DNA of 64,000 nucleotides from CATOSD01 sp965226695 (GCA_965226695.1 OZ245405.1:868001-932000); one strand, 5' to 3'. Shown: positions 16,400 through 25,409, numbered from the stretch's first letter. Made by a program: numbers and translations. The notes: generated by a model from the sequence alone, not told the origin.

Positions 16400-16807
16400 C
16401 TACAATGATATGTCGCTTTCGACCGTTGACCTTCTTGCCAGCGTCATAGCCACGAGGCCCCCTTTTTCCGTCGTCTTGACCGACTGGCTGTCTATAATAG
16501 CAGCGCTAGGTGTCGGGTTCCTCCCCTCAGCCTGCCGGACCTTGACTCGGAGAGCGTCATTGGCTCGTTCCCATGTACCATCCTCTCTCCACTCCCGAAA
16601 ATACCACCATACAGTACCCCAAGGCGGGAGGTCATGCGGCATGGCTCGCCACGTGCAACCGTTGCGCAGAACGTATAGGATGCCGTTGACGACCTCCCGC
16701 AGGTCTACAGTACGTGGCCTTCCCCCGGTTTTGGCTGCCGGGAGTAGCGGAGCGAGCATCTTCCACTGTTCATCAGTCAGGTCGCTAGGGTATGCTTTGC
16801 GTTTCAT
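16400..16807 (-). CDS. IS5-family transposase, N-terminal frame (orfA)
   Basis: 135 aa starting MKRKAYPSDLTDEQW, the usual opening of IS5-family transposases, with WRAMPHDLPPWGTVWWYFREW and the first catalytic aspartate in AAIIDSQSVKTTEKGG. After this motif the frame diverges from the family. The correct continuation GPRGYDAGKK lies in the -1 frame, and the switch falls in a run of five A and five G (16456-16468). Programmed frameshifting or loss of one G are both possible. Confidence 0.92.
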   Translation of the reverse strand: MKRKAYPSDLTDEQWKMLAPLLPAAKTGGRPRTVDLREVVNGILYVLRNGCTWRAMPHDLPPWGTVWWYFREWREDGTWERANDALRVKVRQAEGRNPTPSAAIIDSQSVKTTEKGGLVAMTLARRSTVESDISL

Positions 16808-16837
16808 GCCTCCATTCTAATATATGTACAAGACTTC

Positions 16838-18181
16838 TCACACACCCTCTAAGACCTTTATCTTGTCACTGTCAGTTGTCCTGATCCCGAAAATGATGCC
16901 CTTCAAGGACTCAAAGTCGTAGGTCAAGGTCCGCCGACCGTCATCTAGTGTGTCTTCCATCAATCCGTGCAGAATCAGCCGGCACTCCTGCTCATGCTCC
17001 CAGTCTCTGCTCTTGACACCGATATCGCGTTCATAGTGGTCCCAATGCTCCTTCCGCCACGACTCTAGGTCCATCTCTGGGTCAACATGAGACGCGCAGC
17101 GCGAAGTGTTACCCAGACCGTCGGTATACCATAAATCCATAATCGACTTCTTTCGCAACATCAGCATGTTGCCAATGAAGGCGATCTCGCCACGTCTATC
17201 TGCGTATTTTACGTCGCGAAAGGTCATCGGCACAAAATGCCAATTGTCCTTGATTCCTTCTTGGTGACTGGACGACCAACCTGTGACCTGCTTTAACGAC
17301 AGGCTTCTCCCACCGTCCGTTTTTGCTGTCTCGAAGATCAAGCACACGCCTCTGTGATCATCTCCATACCTTGCCCACAATGATGAATTGTGATAGCTCC
17401 TGGCAAAGCAGGCCGCGTACCATTGGGGCCAAAGAAGCTTTTCCAGGTGCTCTATGTAGAGAGTTGGGAAATCAAACAGCAGCAGTTGCCTGTTACTTTC
17501 TAATGTTCCAGTATGGGCGTTACGGAGGCTATATTTGAACCCAAGTCGGCGCGCCACGCTCATTTGGTAGACGATTGAGAACATAACTTCAGAGAAGTTT
17601 TCGACCTCTGTATCCGCTTGCGGAATTAGCTCAAAGAAATCGCTGTCGGCCAGAATTGACTTACTGGTTTCACTCCTGCGATTTTGCCGTTCCGTCTCCG
17701 GCGCGAGGCCAAGGTCTACATGAACTTCACTGATGATATCCAGCGCAGCTATGTGTGCATGATCGAGATAGAAGAGCAGTTTGTTGTACCTAACGCTGTC
17801 CCTTGTATTCGCGATCTTGTCGATGAGGACCGAGAGTCCATATGCCTCACAGAATCGCTTCCATATCTCGTTGAACAATTCACCCATCTGAAGAGTCGGT
17901 GGGTCATCCCAACGACCCCATATGGGGATAAGATCTGGCTCGAATGTGGACTCTTCGCCGAGAATCTTGACACTCAAGTAAGCCGAATGGAGGCAGTAGA
18001 GATAATGCTTGAAAAGATTGTTCCAAACAACTTTGTCCCCACGCCAAACTATATCTCGAAAGCCTTCCATTGGATCATTTAACTGCTCGGGACTAGCAAA
18101 GTAGATAGTCTGCTGTTCGAGCTCCCCACACTCACCATCCAACAGTCGACACGTCCCTCTGAATCTGTATACTTCTGACAC
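16838..18181 (-). CDS. DUF2971 domain-containing protein, 3' end truncated by the IS insertion
   Basis: 447 aa as now encoded; the last residues GV come from the IS end. Features of the DUF2971 family are visible: IYFASPEQLNDPMEG near the N-terminus, WARYGDDHRGVCLIF near residue 270 and W.HEQECRLILHG near residue 400. Its biochemical role is unknown; relatives occur often in accessory and defence islands. Codon use is more AT-rich than neighbouring genes, suggesting transfer. The intact gene would have ended at 15807, about 50 codons later, so the loss may be tolerated or inactivating. Confidence 0.88.
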   Translation of the reverse strand: MSEVYRFRGTCRLLDGECGELEQQTIYFASPEQLNDPMEGFRDIVWRGDKVVWNNLFKHYLYCLHSAYLSVKILGEESTFEPDLIPIWGRWDDPPTLQMGELFNEIWKRFCEAYGLSVLIDKIANTRDSVRYNKLLFYLDHAHIAALDIISEVHVDLGLAPETERQNRRSETSKSILADSDFFELIPQADTEVENFSEVMFSIVYQMSVARRLGFKYSLRNAHTGTLESNRQLLLFDFPTLYIEHLEKLLWPQWYAACFARSYHNSSLWARYGDDHRGVCLIFETAKTDGGRSLSLKQVTGWSSSHQEGIKDNWHFVPMTFRDVKYADRRGEIAFIGNMLMLRKKSIMDLWYTDGLGNTSRCASHVDPEMDLESWRKEHWDHYERDIGVKSRDWEHEQECRLILHGLMEDTLDDGRRTLTYDFESLKGIIFGIRTTDSDKIKVLEGV

Positions 18182-18194
18182 TCTATTGTCTCGA

Positions 18195-18455
18195 CTAGGA
18201 GAGCCCTGTCTTAATGGTTACACTCAACTCAGCATCCAGCCAGTAGGTCCGGTCGTAGACATCCCGAGAAGGGGATACCTTCTCCACTCCATGTACGCCG
18301 CCCACGTCGCCCTGAGGGTGGAAAGGCGCGTGAATGCGATAGTGCCATGTGGGCATTGGTGCGTCGCTCTTGAGCGCTCCGGCCTTGCTCGTGCCGGCCG
18401 TGCCCTTCTCTGTGACAGCCCGACGCTCGGCCTGCTCGTCATCCCATGAGCACAA
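18195..18455 (-). CDS. Small hypothetical ORF upstream of the DUF2971 gene
   Basis: 86 codons from a TTG, ending 13 bases before the DUF2971 start. The C-terminal half (TWHYRIHAPFHPQGD, YDRTYWLDAELSVTIKTG) has a protein-like composition, while the N-terminal part does not. No good ribosome binding site is seen. It may be the tail of a gene whose 5' part was lost at the 27-bp repeat, or spurious. Confidence 0.3.
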   Translation of the reverse strand: MCSWDDEQAERRAVTEKGTAGTSKAGALKSDAPMPTWHYRIHAPFHPQGDVGGVHGVEKVSPSRDVYDRTYWLDAELSVTIKTGLS

Positions 18456-18477
18456 GTGCGGCGACCGGGCTGCCTAA

Positions 18478-18504
18478 GGCCTCGCCGGAGTTACGGCTTC
18501 TGGA
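18478..18504. repeat. 27-bp direct repeat, right copy
   Basis: Identical to 15495-15521. The stop codon and last four codons of the metallo-hydrolase gene lie inside it, so the repeat forms that protein's present C-terminus. Confidence 0.85.
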
Positions 18505-19255
18505 TGGTGTTTATGTTCACCGGCCTCGCCGGATAGACCTTGTAGGTTACGGCCGTAACGCCCCCGCCGTCGTTGGCGTTGGCGAACTCCACCTCCGACG
18601 GGCCGTGCAGGTAACCGATGTCGTCGCCGTCCAGCCGGAAGGGGCGGTCGTGGCCCGGGTAGAACACCGACGAGGCGTCGAGCATCTTCTCCACGCTCTC
18701 GGTCGCCTCCTTCACGTCCCAGAAAACGTTGTACGGCATCCCCCGGCGCACCGTTCCGCTGTCGGGCAGCGCGTCTCCGGCGACCAGCACCGTGTCGCTG
18801 CCAACCTCGACGACCACGCCTATGTGGCCCTTGGTGTGTCCCGGCGTATCCAAGATGGAGACCCCCTCCGCCACGCTGTCGCCGTCAGACACCAGCTCCA
18901 CCTTGAGCTTTCCCATCATGTCGGCCAGATACGACGCCGCCATGACGTCGCGCTTGCTCGGATTGCGGTTGTAGTCAAGCTCCTTCGGGTGTACCAGGAT
19001 CCTGGCGTTGGGGAACAGGTCCGTGTTCTGGCAGTGGTCCCAATGCATGTGGGTGAGAATCACGGTATCGACGTCTTCGAAGTCGAGATTGCGGCTGCGC
19101 AGTGCGTCGGCCAGCAGCGCGCGGCGCGACGCCGGGCCGGTGTCGATGAGAATGCGACGGTTGCCGGTGGTGAGCAGCGTGATGGTGGACCATCCCAGCC
19201 CGCCCTGGTCCGAGGTGAATGCGAATCCGTAGGTCAGAACGTCGAGGTTGGACAT
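18491..19255 (-). CDS. Metallo-beta-lactamase-fold hydrolase (lactonase-like)
   Basis: 254 aa from ATG 19255 (AGGAGG 7 bases upstream). The zinc motif THMHWDHC is at residues 68-75, with further metal ligands in DTPGHTKGH, AGDAL and YPGHDRPF. The layout resembles N-acyl-homoserine-lactone lactonases and other small-molecule MBL hydrolases; the substrate cannot be told. The last residues NTIQKP are encoded by the 27-bp direct repeat, so the original C-terminus may have been replaced. Confidence 0.87.
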   Translation of the reverse strand: MSNLDVLTYGFAFTSDQGGLGWSTITLLTTGNRRILIDTGPASRRALLADALRSRNLDFEDVDTVILTHMHWDHCQNTDLFPNARILVHPKELDYNRNPSKRDVMAASYLADMMGKLKVELVSDGDSVAEGVSILDTPGHTKGHIGVVVEVGSDTVLVAGDALPDSGTVRRGMPYNVFWDVKEATESVEKMLDASSVFYPGHDRPFRLDGDDIGYLHGPSEVEFANANDGGGVTAVTYKVYPARPVNINTIQKP

Positions 19256-19305
19256 TGCGCGGCCTCCTGCCAGCTTCATTGGTCATCCGGTGCGCGAGCA
19301 CCTAA

Positions 19306-19370
19306 AGTCCCCTCTCCTTCAGGGAGAAGGTTAGAGCCCGCCCCATACTCGATACGGGGATGGGAGTGAC
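19306..19370 (+). repeat. Family A repeat with 24-bp palindrome insert
   Basis: CCCTCTCCTTCAGGGAGAAGG stem-like start, GTTAG, then the palindromic unit at 19335-19358 with two substitutions (CCCGCCCCATACTCGATACGGG region), then GATGGGAGTG. Confidence 0.8.
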
Positions 19371-19386
19371 GGCGACTCCCTCCCCC

Positions 19387-20097
19387 CTAAGCTGAAAGCG
19401 CGTCGCGCTGTGCGGCCAGCAGCCGGGCGATGCCTCTCCACCCCAGGGCGAGCATGGCGTCGAGCGTCGCGCGGGAGAATGGCGCGCCCTCGGCCGTTCC
19501 CTGCACCTCCACGAAGTCGCCGGCGTCCGTCATCACGATGTTGACGTCCACCTCGGCGCGGGAGTCCTCCTCGTAGCACAGGTCCAGCAACAACTCGCCG
19601 TCCACCACGCCAACGCTCGTCGCCGCGATGGCGGACCGCAGCGGCTGGCCGGAAAGCTGGCCGCGCGCGCTCATGCCATCCAGCGCCTGGCGCAGCGCGA
19701 CGTAGGCGCCGGTAATCGCGGCGGTGCGCGTGCCCCCGTCCGCCTGCAGCACGTCGCAGTCCACGGTGAGCGTGCGCTCGCCCAGCGCCCGTAGGTCCAC
19801 CACGGCCCGCAGCGACCGGCCGATCAGCCGCTGGATCTCGCGCGCCCTGCCGCCCGACGACGCGGACCTGGGCGACCGCGTCAGCGTGGAGCGCGGCAGC
19901 ATGGCATATTCGGCCGTAAGCCATCCCTGGCCGGCGCCGCGCAGGAAGCGAGGGACGCCGTCCTCGACGCTCACCGCGCAGAGAACGCGTGTGTCGCCCG
20001 TCTCGATCAGTGCCGATCCCTCCGCGTATGCCAGGGCGCCCGGCTCGATTCGCACGGGCCGCAGGTCGGCCGGCGTGCGTCCGTCGATGCGTGTCAT
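19387..20097 (-). CDS. rph: Ribonuclease PH
   Basis: 236 aa from ATG 20097, matching the usual 235-260 aa. It begins RIDGRTPADLRPVRIEPG and contains SGGRAREIQRLIGRSLRAVVDL, then CDVLQADGGTRTAAITGAYVAL, the phosphate-binding and catalytic region of RNase PH. Role: phosphorolytic 3'-to-5' trimming of tRNA precursors in the cytoplasm. The expected rdgB/HAM1 neighbour is absent. Confidence 0.95.
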   Translation of the reverse strand: MTRIDGRTPADLRPVRIEPGALAYAEGSALIETGDTRVLCAVSVEDGVPRFLRGAGQGWLTAEYAMLPRSTLTRSPRSASSGGRAREIQRLIGRSLRAVVDLRALGERTLTVDCDVLQADGGTRTAAITGAYVALRQALDGMSARGQLSGQPLRSAIAATSVGVVDGELLLDLCYEEDSRAEVDVNIVMTDAGDFVEVQGTAEGAPFSRATLDAMLALGWRGIARLLAAQRDALSA

Positions 20098-20122
20098 CGC
20101 GGTCTCCGTCCTTCCACTCACC

Positions 20123-21802
20123 CTAGTTGGCCGGAATCACGGGCAGCAGGATGTGAGACGGGTGGGCGTGTGAGTGCTCCACCTGCTGACTCGCCCTTCG
20201 CATCTCGGCGTCCGTCGCCAGGTTCTTTCCGGTGTTGAGATTGCGGTCGAAGCGCGGGAAGTTGGACGACGACACTTCGACGCGGACGCGGTGTCCCGCG
20301 CGGAAGACGTTGCCGGTCACGGCCAGGTCTATCTCGTACTCGTACACGCGCCCCGGTTCGAGCAGCGACGGTTCGGTGAAGCTCTCGCGGAAGCGCGCCC
20401 GTATGATGCCGTCGCACAGGTTCTTGGCGTACCCGGTGGGCGACACGTCCACAAGCTTGGCGGTCCAGTCGGTGTCCGGCCCGTCGGTGGCGGCGTGCAA
20501 CACGACCTTGATAGGCCCGGTCACCTCCAGGTCCTCCTCCAGCGGCTGGCTGGTGTAGCAAAGCACGTCGGCACGCATCTCGACGGGTCGCTGGTCGTAC
20601 GGCCCCCAGGGCACGATGTGGGGCGAGCAGCAGTTGTTGCCGCCCATGGTCTGCACGGGAAAATCCGGGTCGTAGGTGAATTGGTCCGCCTGCTCGTCCC
20701 CCGGCTCTTCACGCGACAGCACGCCGTCGCCGAGCAGTGTGTTCGCCTCGCCGGACGAGTGCAGGTGCCACTTCTGCCAGTCCGTCCTCGCGAGCGGCCA
20801 CTCGTGTTCGTCGCGCCACTCGTTTACGCCCATGATGAACAGGCGCAGCGGCGCCTCGCGGGAGATCCCGTCGTCGATGCCGCGCATCCAGTAGTCGAAC
20901 CAGCGAAGCTCCAACGCATCCAGGTCGTACAGCGAGTTCGCGCCGAAGTCCACGTCGCCCGTCTTGGTCGACGTGCTGAGCGCGTGAGGCCACGGGCCCA
21001 CGATGAGCCGCGACTGCCGGGCTTGGGGCGTGAGGCCGTGGAGCCTCAGTCCGTTGAAGTTGATGAACGTGTTGTGGGCGTAGAGGTCGTACCATCCGCC
21101 CATGATGAGCGCCGGGGCCGCCATCTGGTCGAACTTGTTCTCGACGTTGACCGTTTCCCAGTAGGGGCCGTACTCCGTGTGGGTCGCCCAGTCCTTCCAG
21201 AACTGCAGCGACCTGCCCGCGAGCTGGTCCATGTCTACTAGCGGCAGCGAGCGGAAGGCCTCGGTCCAGTTGTGGTACTCGATGCTCTGGGCCGTGCGTC
21301 CGTTGGTGCGCATGCCCCAGGTGAGGGCTACGTTGAGCTGGAAGGCGCCGCCCGGGCGGATGAGTCCCGAGTACAGGTCGGCGCACATGACGCGCGGCGC
21401 GAGGCATTTCAGGAACTCGCTGCGGTGGGGCGCGCTCTGCCACTGCACCCAGCCGAGATACGAGCCGCCGGCCATGCCGATCTTGCCGTCGCTCCAGGGC
21501 TGGCGGCCTATCCACTCCTGCGTGTCGAAGCCGTCCTCGCCGTGATTGAACAGCGCGTAGTGGACCCCGTCCGAGTCCCACCGCCCCCGCACGTCCTGGA
21601 TCACGCAGGCGTAGCCGTGGTTGGCGAGCCGTATGCCCTTCTCTATCATCGGCGCCGTGTTGTTGTCGTACGGCGTCCGCATGAGCACCGTCGGGAAAGG
21701 TCCGGCAGCTTTGGGCAGGTAGATGTCCGACGACAGCTCTACGCCGTCGCGCATAGGCGTCCTTACGTTGAGGCGCATCTCGACTTCGTAGTTGGGCTGC
21801 AT
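20123..21802 (-). CDS. CocE/NonD-family hydrolase (X-Pro dipeptidyl-peptidase S15 type)
   Basis: 559 aa from ATG 21802 (GGAGG 7 bases upstream). The N-terminal alpha/beta-hydrolase domain has the nucleophile in GMAGGSYLGWVQW and probable catalytic histidine in GPWPHA. The C-terminal jelly-roll PepX_C domain ends with VSSSNFPRFDRNLNTG. The family hydrolyses esters or amides such as cocaine esters, glutaryl-7-ACA and proline peptides, so the exact substrate is open. No signal peptide is visible, suggesting a cytoplasmic enzyme. Confidence 0.9.
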   Translation of the reverse strand: MQPNYEVEMRLNVRTPMRDGVELSSDIYLPKAAGPFPTVLMRTPYDNNTAPMIEKGIRLANHGYACVIQDVRGRWDSDGVHYALFNHGEDGFDTQEWIGRQPWSDGKIGMAGGSYLGWVQWQSAPHRSEFLKCLAPRVMCADLYSGLIRPGGAFQLNVALTWGMRTNGRTAQSIEYHNWTEAFRSLPLVDMDQLAGRSLQFWKDWATHTEYGPYWETVNVENKFDQMAAPALIMGGWYDLYAHNTFINFNGLRLHGLTPQARQSRLIVGPWPHALSTSTKTGDVDFGANSLYDLDALELRWFDYWMRGIDDGISREAPLRLFIMGVNEWRDEHEWPLARTDWQKWHLHSSGEANTLLGDGVLSREEPGDEQADQFTYDPDFPVQTMGGNNCCSPHIVPWGPYDQRPVEMRADVLCYTSQPLEEDLEVTGPIKVVLHAATDGPDTDWTAKLVDVSPTGYAKNLCDGIIRARFRESFTEPSLLEPGRVYEYEIDLAVTGNVFRAGHRVRVEVSSSNFPRFDRNLNTGKNLATDAEMRRASQQVEHSHAHPSHILLPVIPAN

Positions 21803-21841
21803 GGGGTTGCCTCCTCTGACAGGGTTAGGTGATTGGCTCAG

Positions 21842-21880
21842 CACCCTCACCCTAACCATCTCACTCAAGGGAGAGGGGAC
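21842..21880 (-). repeat. Family A repeat, uninterrupted variant
   Basis: On the minus strand CTCTCCCTTGAGTGAGATGGTTAGGGTGAGGG lacks the 24-bp insert. It lies in the short gap between the nudC and CocE-type genes. Confidence 0.6.
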
Positions 21881-21918
21881 TATCGGGCCGCATTCGCAGG
21901 CCGTTTCGCGGTCCGGCG

Positions 21919-22839
21919 CTACGGCCGGGTTTCCCCGTTCGCCCAGGACTTGATGAGATGGTGGGCGATTGCGATCGGCCCGGGCACGGCCAGCACGTCG
22001 CTCTTACCCTCCAGGGCGAGCAGCACTTCCGCGCGGTCGAACCACTGCACGTCGGTCATCTCCTCGGGGTCCATGGCTATATCGGTGGTTGCGGCCTCGG
22101 CGTGGCAGCCGATCATCAGCGAGGACGGGAAAGGCCAGGGCTGCGAGGAGTGGTAGCGCACGTTCTTGACCGCGATGCCGGCCTCCTCCATTATCTCGCG
22201 GGCCACGGCTTCCTCGATGTTCTCGCCCTGGTCCATGAACCCTGCCAGCGCCGAGTACATCTTCATCTGCTGGAGCCGGCCGCGCGACTGGCCGAGCAGG
22301 CACCTGTCGCCGTCGGTCACCACGGTTATCACGACCGGGTCGGTGCGGGGAAAGTGCTCAGCGCGGCAGGATGGACACCGCCGCACCTGCCCGCCGCGCC
22401 CGATGTTTGTGCGCTCGCCGCACACCGAGCAGTGGCCGTGGCGGTTGTGCCAGTCGAGCTGGGCCCTGGCTTGGGCGATCATGCCGGTCTGCGGGCCGAC
22501 CATGCGCTCGGCCGCCGAGCGGCAGTCCTCGAACCGGCGTCCGCCGCTCGCGAGGACGCGCCGCGCGTCGGCGACGTCGGACACGTTCGCCACGAAGTGG
22601 GCCTTTCCGTCCAGCAGGCCCAGGAACACCGGCTCGGCGTCCGTGTTCAGCGCGTCGAACTCGTCGTAGTCGAGCCACGCGAGCGCTGCGGGCGGCCCCG
22701 CGTTCACGAGCACGTTCAGGTTGTGCATGGGCAGAAAGCGGCTATCGACCTGGCGGGCGCGGTCGGCGAGCCATTTCTCGTCGCGGCGTTCGGCCTCGCC
22801 GCGGTCCAGCGGATTGCCTGCGAAAATGTGTGGAGTCAT
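21919..22839 (-). CDS. nudC: NAD(+)/NADH diphosphatase, Nudix family
   Basis: 306 aa from ATG 22839. Four cysteines of the zinc ribbon are in CSVCG and CPSC. The Nudix box is GFMDQGENIEEAVAREIMEEAG, and SQPWPFPSSLM is the NudC signature after it. The enzyme hydrolyses NADH, and in some bacteria removes NAD caps from RNA 5' ends. A Family B palindrome separates it from serS upstream. Confidence 0.95.
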   Translation of the reverse strand: MTPHIFAGNPLDRGEAERRDEKWLADRARQVDSRFLPMHNLNVLVNAGPPAALAWLDYDEFDALNTDAEPVFLGLLDGKAHFVANVSDVADARRVLASGGRRFEDCRSAAERMVGPQTGMIAQARAQLDWHNRHGHCSVCGERTNIGRGGQVRRCPSCRAEHFPRTDPVVITVVTDGDRCLLGQSRGRLQQMKMYSALAGFMDQGENIEEAVAREIMEEAGIAVKNVRYHSSQPWPFPSSLMIGCHAEAATTDIAMDPEEMTDVQWFDRAEVLLALEGKSDVLAVPGPIAIAHHLIKSWANGETRP

Positions 22840-22860
22840 ATGCACCTTTCCCAGCGATCC

Positions 22861-22885
22861 GTAGGGGCAGGTTTCAAACCTGCCC
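22861..22885. repeat. Family B palindrome
   Basis: GTAGG followed by the inverted repeat GGCAGGTTT/AAACCTGCC. It lies between serS and nudC. Confidence 0.85.
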
Positions 22886-22927
22886 GCTTCCACTGACTGC
22901 TGAAAACTGACCACTGAATACTGGCCA

Positions 22928-24193
22928 CTATCCCGCCTCTATCTTGTCGAAACCGGTGTACGGGCGGAGCACCTCCGGAATAGTTACCGAACCGTCTCGC
23001 TGCTGGTAGTTTTCGAGTATGGCTATCAGAACGCGCGGGATTGCGAGGCCGGAGCCGTTCAAGGTGTGCACGAAGCGCGGCGCGGCGCCCGGCTGGGGCC
23101 GGTAGCGTATCGACGCGCGGCGCGCCTGGAAGTCGGTGCAGTTGGAGCACGAGCTGACCTCCAGCCACTCCTGACAGCCGGCTGCCCACATCTCCAGGTC
23201 GTAGGTCTTCACGGCGGCGAATCCCAGGTCGCCCGTGCACAGCTCGATAACCCTGTAGGGCATCTCCAGCCGCGCGCAGACGGTCTCGGCGTTGGCAACC
23301 ATCCTCTCCAGCGCGGCGTCGGAGTGCTCCGGCTCGACGAACCGGAACATCTCCACCTTCTCGAACTGGTGAACGCGCTTGATGCCGCGCGTGTCCTTGC
23401 CCGCGGCGGCGCGTTCGCGCCTGAACGACGGCGAATGCGCCACGTAGTCCAGGGGCAGCGCGTCGTGCGCAAGTATCTCGTCGCGGTGCAGGTTCGTTAT
23501 GGGCACCTCTGCGGTTGGCACCAGCCACAGGTCGTCCTCGGCGTCGTGGTACATCGTGTCGGCGAACTTGGGCAGGTGGCCGCTCCCCACCACCGACTCG
23601 GTGTTGACCAGGTAGGGCAGATAGACCTCGCTGTATCCGTGCTCGGCGGTGTGCAGGTCGAGCATCCAGCTTATGAGAGAGCGCTGGAGCCGCGCGCCCT
23701 TGCCCCGCAGCACGAAGAAGCGCGAGCGAGCCAGCTTCACGCCGCGCTGCAAGTCGATTATGCCCAGCCGCTCGCCAAGCTCCCAGTGCGGCGCCGGCTC
23801 GAAGTCGAACTCCCGCGGCTCGCCCACCGTGCGCACCACGGGGTTATCGCCCTCGCCCTCGCCCACGGGCACGTCGTCGCGGGGGATGTTGGGCACCTGC
23901 GCCAGCAGCGCATCGACCTCGCCGTCAGCCGCGCGGACCGCCTCCTCCAGCTCGCGAATCTTCACGCCCGTCTCGCGCATCTGCTGAATAAGCTCCGGCG
24001 GGCGCTCCCTGGCCTGGCCCAGCTCGCGGCTCACGCGGTTCCGGTGTGCGCGCAGGTTGTCGCGCTCGGCGATTGCCGAGCGGCGTTGCCTGTCCAGTTC
24101 CAGGATGCGCTCGACGGGAATGGACTCGCCGCGCTTGCGTCCGGCTTCCAGCACAATCTCCGGATGCCGGCGTATAAGGTCAAGGCTAATCAC
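22928..24193 (-). CDS. serS: Seryl-tRNA synthetase
   Basis: 421 aa from a GTG at 24193 (MISLDLIRRHPE). The N-terminal antiparallel coiled-coil arm that contacts tRNA spans about residues 25-100. Class II motif 2 is SFRRERAAAGKDTRGIKRVHQFEKVE and motif 3 lies in LNGSGLAIPRVLIAILENYQ. It charges tRNA-Ser in the cytoplasm. The gene begins 8 bases after trpB, so it is probably co-transcribed with it. Confidence 0.97.
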   Translation of the reverse strand: MISLDLIRRHPEIVLEAGRKRGESIPVERILELDRQRRSAIAERDNLRAHRNRVSRELGQARERPPELIQQMRETGVKIRELEEAVRAADGEVDALLAQVPNIPRDDVPVGEGEGDNPVVRTVGEPREFDFEPAPHWELGERLGIIDLQRGVKLARSRFFVLRGKGARLQRSLISWMLDLHTAEHGYSEVYLPYLVNTESVVGSGHLPKFADTMYHDAEDDLWLVPTAEVPITNLHRDEILAHDALPLDYVAHSPSFRRERAAAGKDTRGIKRVHQFEKVEMFRFVEPEHSDAALERMVANAETVCARLEMPYRVIELCTGDLGFAAVKTYDLEMWAAGCQEWLEVSSCSNCTDFQARRASIRYRPQPGAAPRFVHTLNGSGLAIPRVLIAILENYQQRDGSVTIPEVLRPYTGFDKIEAG

Positions 24194-24200
24194 TGGCGCC

Positions 24201-25400
24201 TCATATCGTAACCCCAAGCTCCGTCGCCACGGTGTCCATGTCCTTGTCGCCCCGCCCGCTCAGCCCCATCAGGATGATCTGGTCGCGGGCAAGCGTAGGG
24301 GCAAGCTGGGAGACGTAGTGAACGGCGTGGGCCGGCTCCAGCGCGGGAATAATGCCCTCGGTGTGGCAGAGAAGCTGAAAACCTTCCAGGGCCTGGGAGT
24401 CGGTGGCGTTCACGTACTGGGCGCGGCCCGTCTCCTTCAGGTAGCTGTGCTCGGGACCGACGCCCGGGTAGTCCAGGCCCGCGGAAACGCTGTGCGCCTC
24501 GATCACCTGGCCGTCGTCGTCCTGCAGCAGGTACGACATGCTGCCGTGGAGCACGCCGACCCGGCCCGCTACCAGCGTGGAGGCGTGCTTGCCGGTCTCG
24601 ACGCCCAGCCCGGCCGCCTCGACGCCAACCAGCCTGACGGAAGCGTCGCCTATGAAGTCGTAGAACAGCCCTATGGCGTTGCTGCCGCCGCCGACGCACG
24701 CCACCACGTAATCGGGCAGCCTGCCTGCGGCGGCGACGATCTGCTCCCGCGCCTCCGCGCCCAGCACCGCCTGGAAGTCGCGCACCATGCGCGGGTAGGG
24801 GTGTGGGCCGACGACGCTGCCTATCAGGTAATGAGTGGTCTCGACGTTGGTGACCCAGTCCCGTATGCACTCGTTGATGGCGTCTTTCAGGGTTCGACTG
24901 CCGGACGACACGGGGCGCACCTCGGCGCCGAGAAGCCGCATCTTGAACACGTTCAGCGCCTGCCTGCGTATGTCCTCCTCGCCCATGTACACCACGCACT
25001 CCTGTTGCAGCATGGCGCACACAGTGGCCGTGGCCACACCATGCTGGCCGGCGCCGGTCTCGGCGATGACCCGGCTCTTGCCCATGCGCTTGGCCAGCAG
25101 CGCCTGACCCAGGGCGTTGTTGATCTTGTGTGCGCCGGTGTGTGCCAGGTCTTCGCGCTTCAGGTACACCTGGGCGCCGCCAAGCTCCTCCGACAGCCGC
25201 TCGGCGTGGTACAGCGGCGTGGGCCGGCCCACGTAACTGCGCCCCAGCTCCGCGAGCCGTGCCTGGAACGGCTCGTCCGAACGGGCCTCGTGGTAGGCGC
25301 TCTCCAGCTCGGCGAGGGCGGGCATGAGCGTCTCAGGTACGAACCGCCCGCCGAACTGTCCGAACCGCCCCATCTCGTCTGGTCTGTTAGCAGTCTGCAT
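24201..25400 (-). CDS. trpB: Tryptophan synthase beta chain
   Basis: 399 aa starting with the TrpB1 signature GRFGQFGGRFVPETLMPAL. The PLP lysine is K92 in HTGAHKINN, and GGGSNAIG is the phosphate cup. It condenses indole with serine. trpA is not adjacent, and trpB sits between a CoA-transferase gene and serS; the pairing of two serine-using genes may be chance. Other trp genes are absent from the window. Confidence 0.97.
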   Translation of the reverse strand: MQTANRPDEMGRFGQFGGRFVPETLMPALAELESAYHEARSDEPFQARLAELGRSYVGRPTPLYHAERLSEELGGAQVYLKREDLAHTGAHKINNALGQALLAKRMGKSRVIAETGAGQHGVATATVCAMLQQECVVYMGEEDIRRQALNVFKMRLLGAEVRPVSSGSRTLKDAINECIRDWVTNVETTHYLIGSVVGPHPYPRMVRDFQAVLGAEAREQIVAAAGRLPDYVVACVGGGSNAIGLFYDFIGDASVRLVGVEAAGLGVETGKHASTLVAGRVGVLHGSMSYLLQDDDGQVIEAHSVSAGLDYPGVGPEHSYLKETGRAQYVNATDSQALEGFQLLCHTEGIIPALEPAHAVHYVSQLAPTLARDQIILMGLSGRGDKDMDTVATELGVTI

Positions 25401-25409
25401 ACTCTCCGC

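Larger units (their letters stand above)
15977..16849 (-). mobile_element. IS5-family insertion sequence (IS427/IS1031-like), 873 bp
   Basis: Perfect 17-bp terminal inverted repeats GAGGGTGTGTGAGAAGT at 15977-15993 and 16833-16849 are flanked by TAA direct duplications (15974-15976 and 16850-16852), matching the TNA target preference of this group. Inside lie two overlapping-frame transposase ORFs on the minus strand. The element interrupts the 3' end of a DUF2971 gene. Its transposase carries the 24-bp palindromic unit at 16086-16109. Confidence 0.95.
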
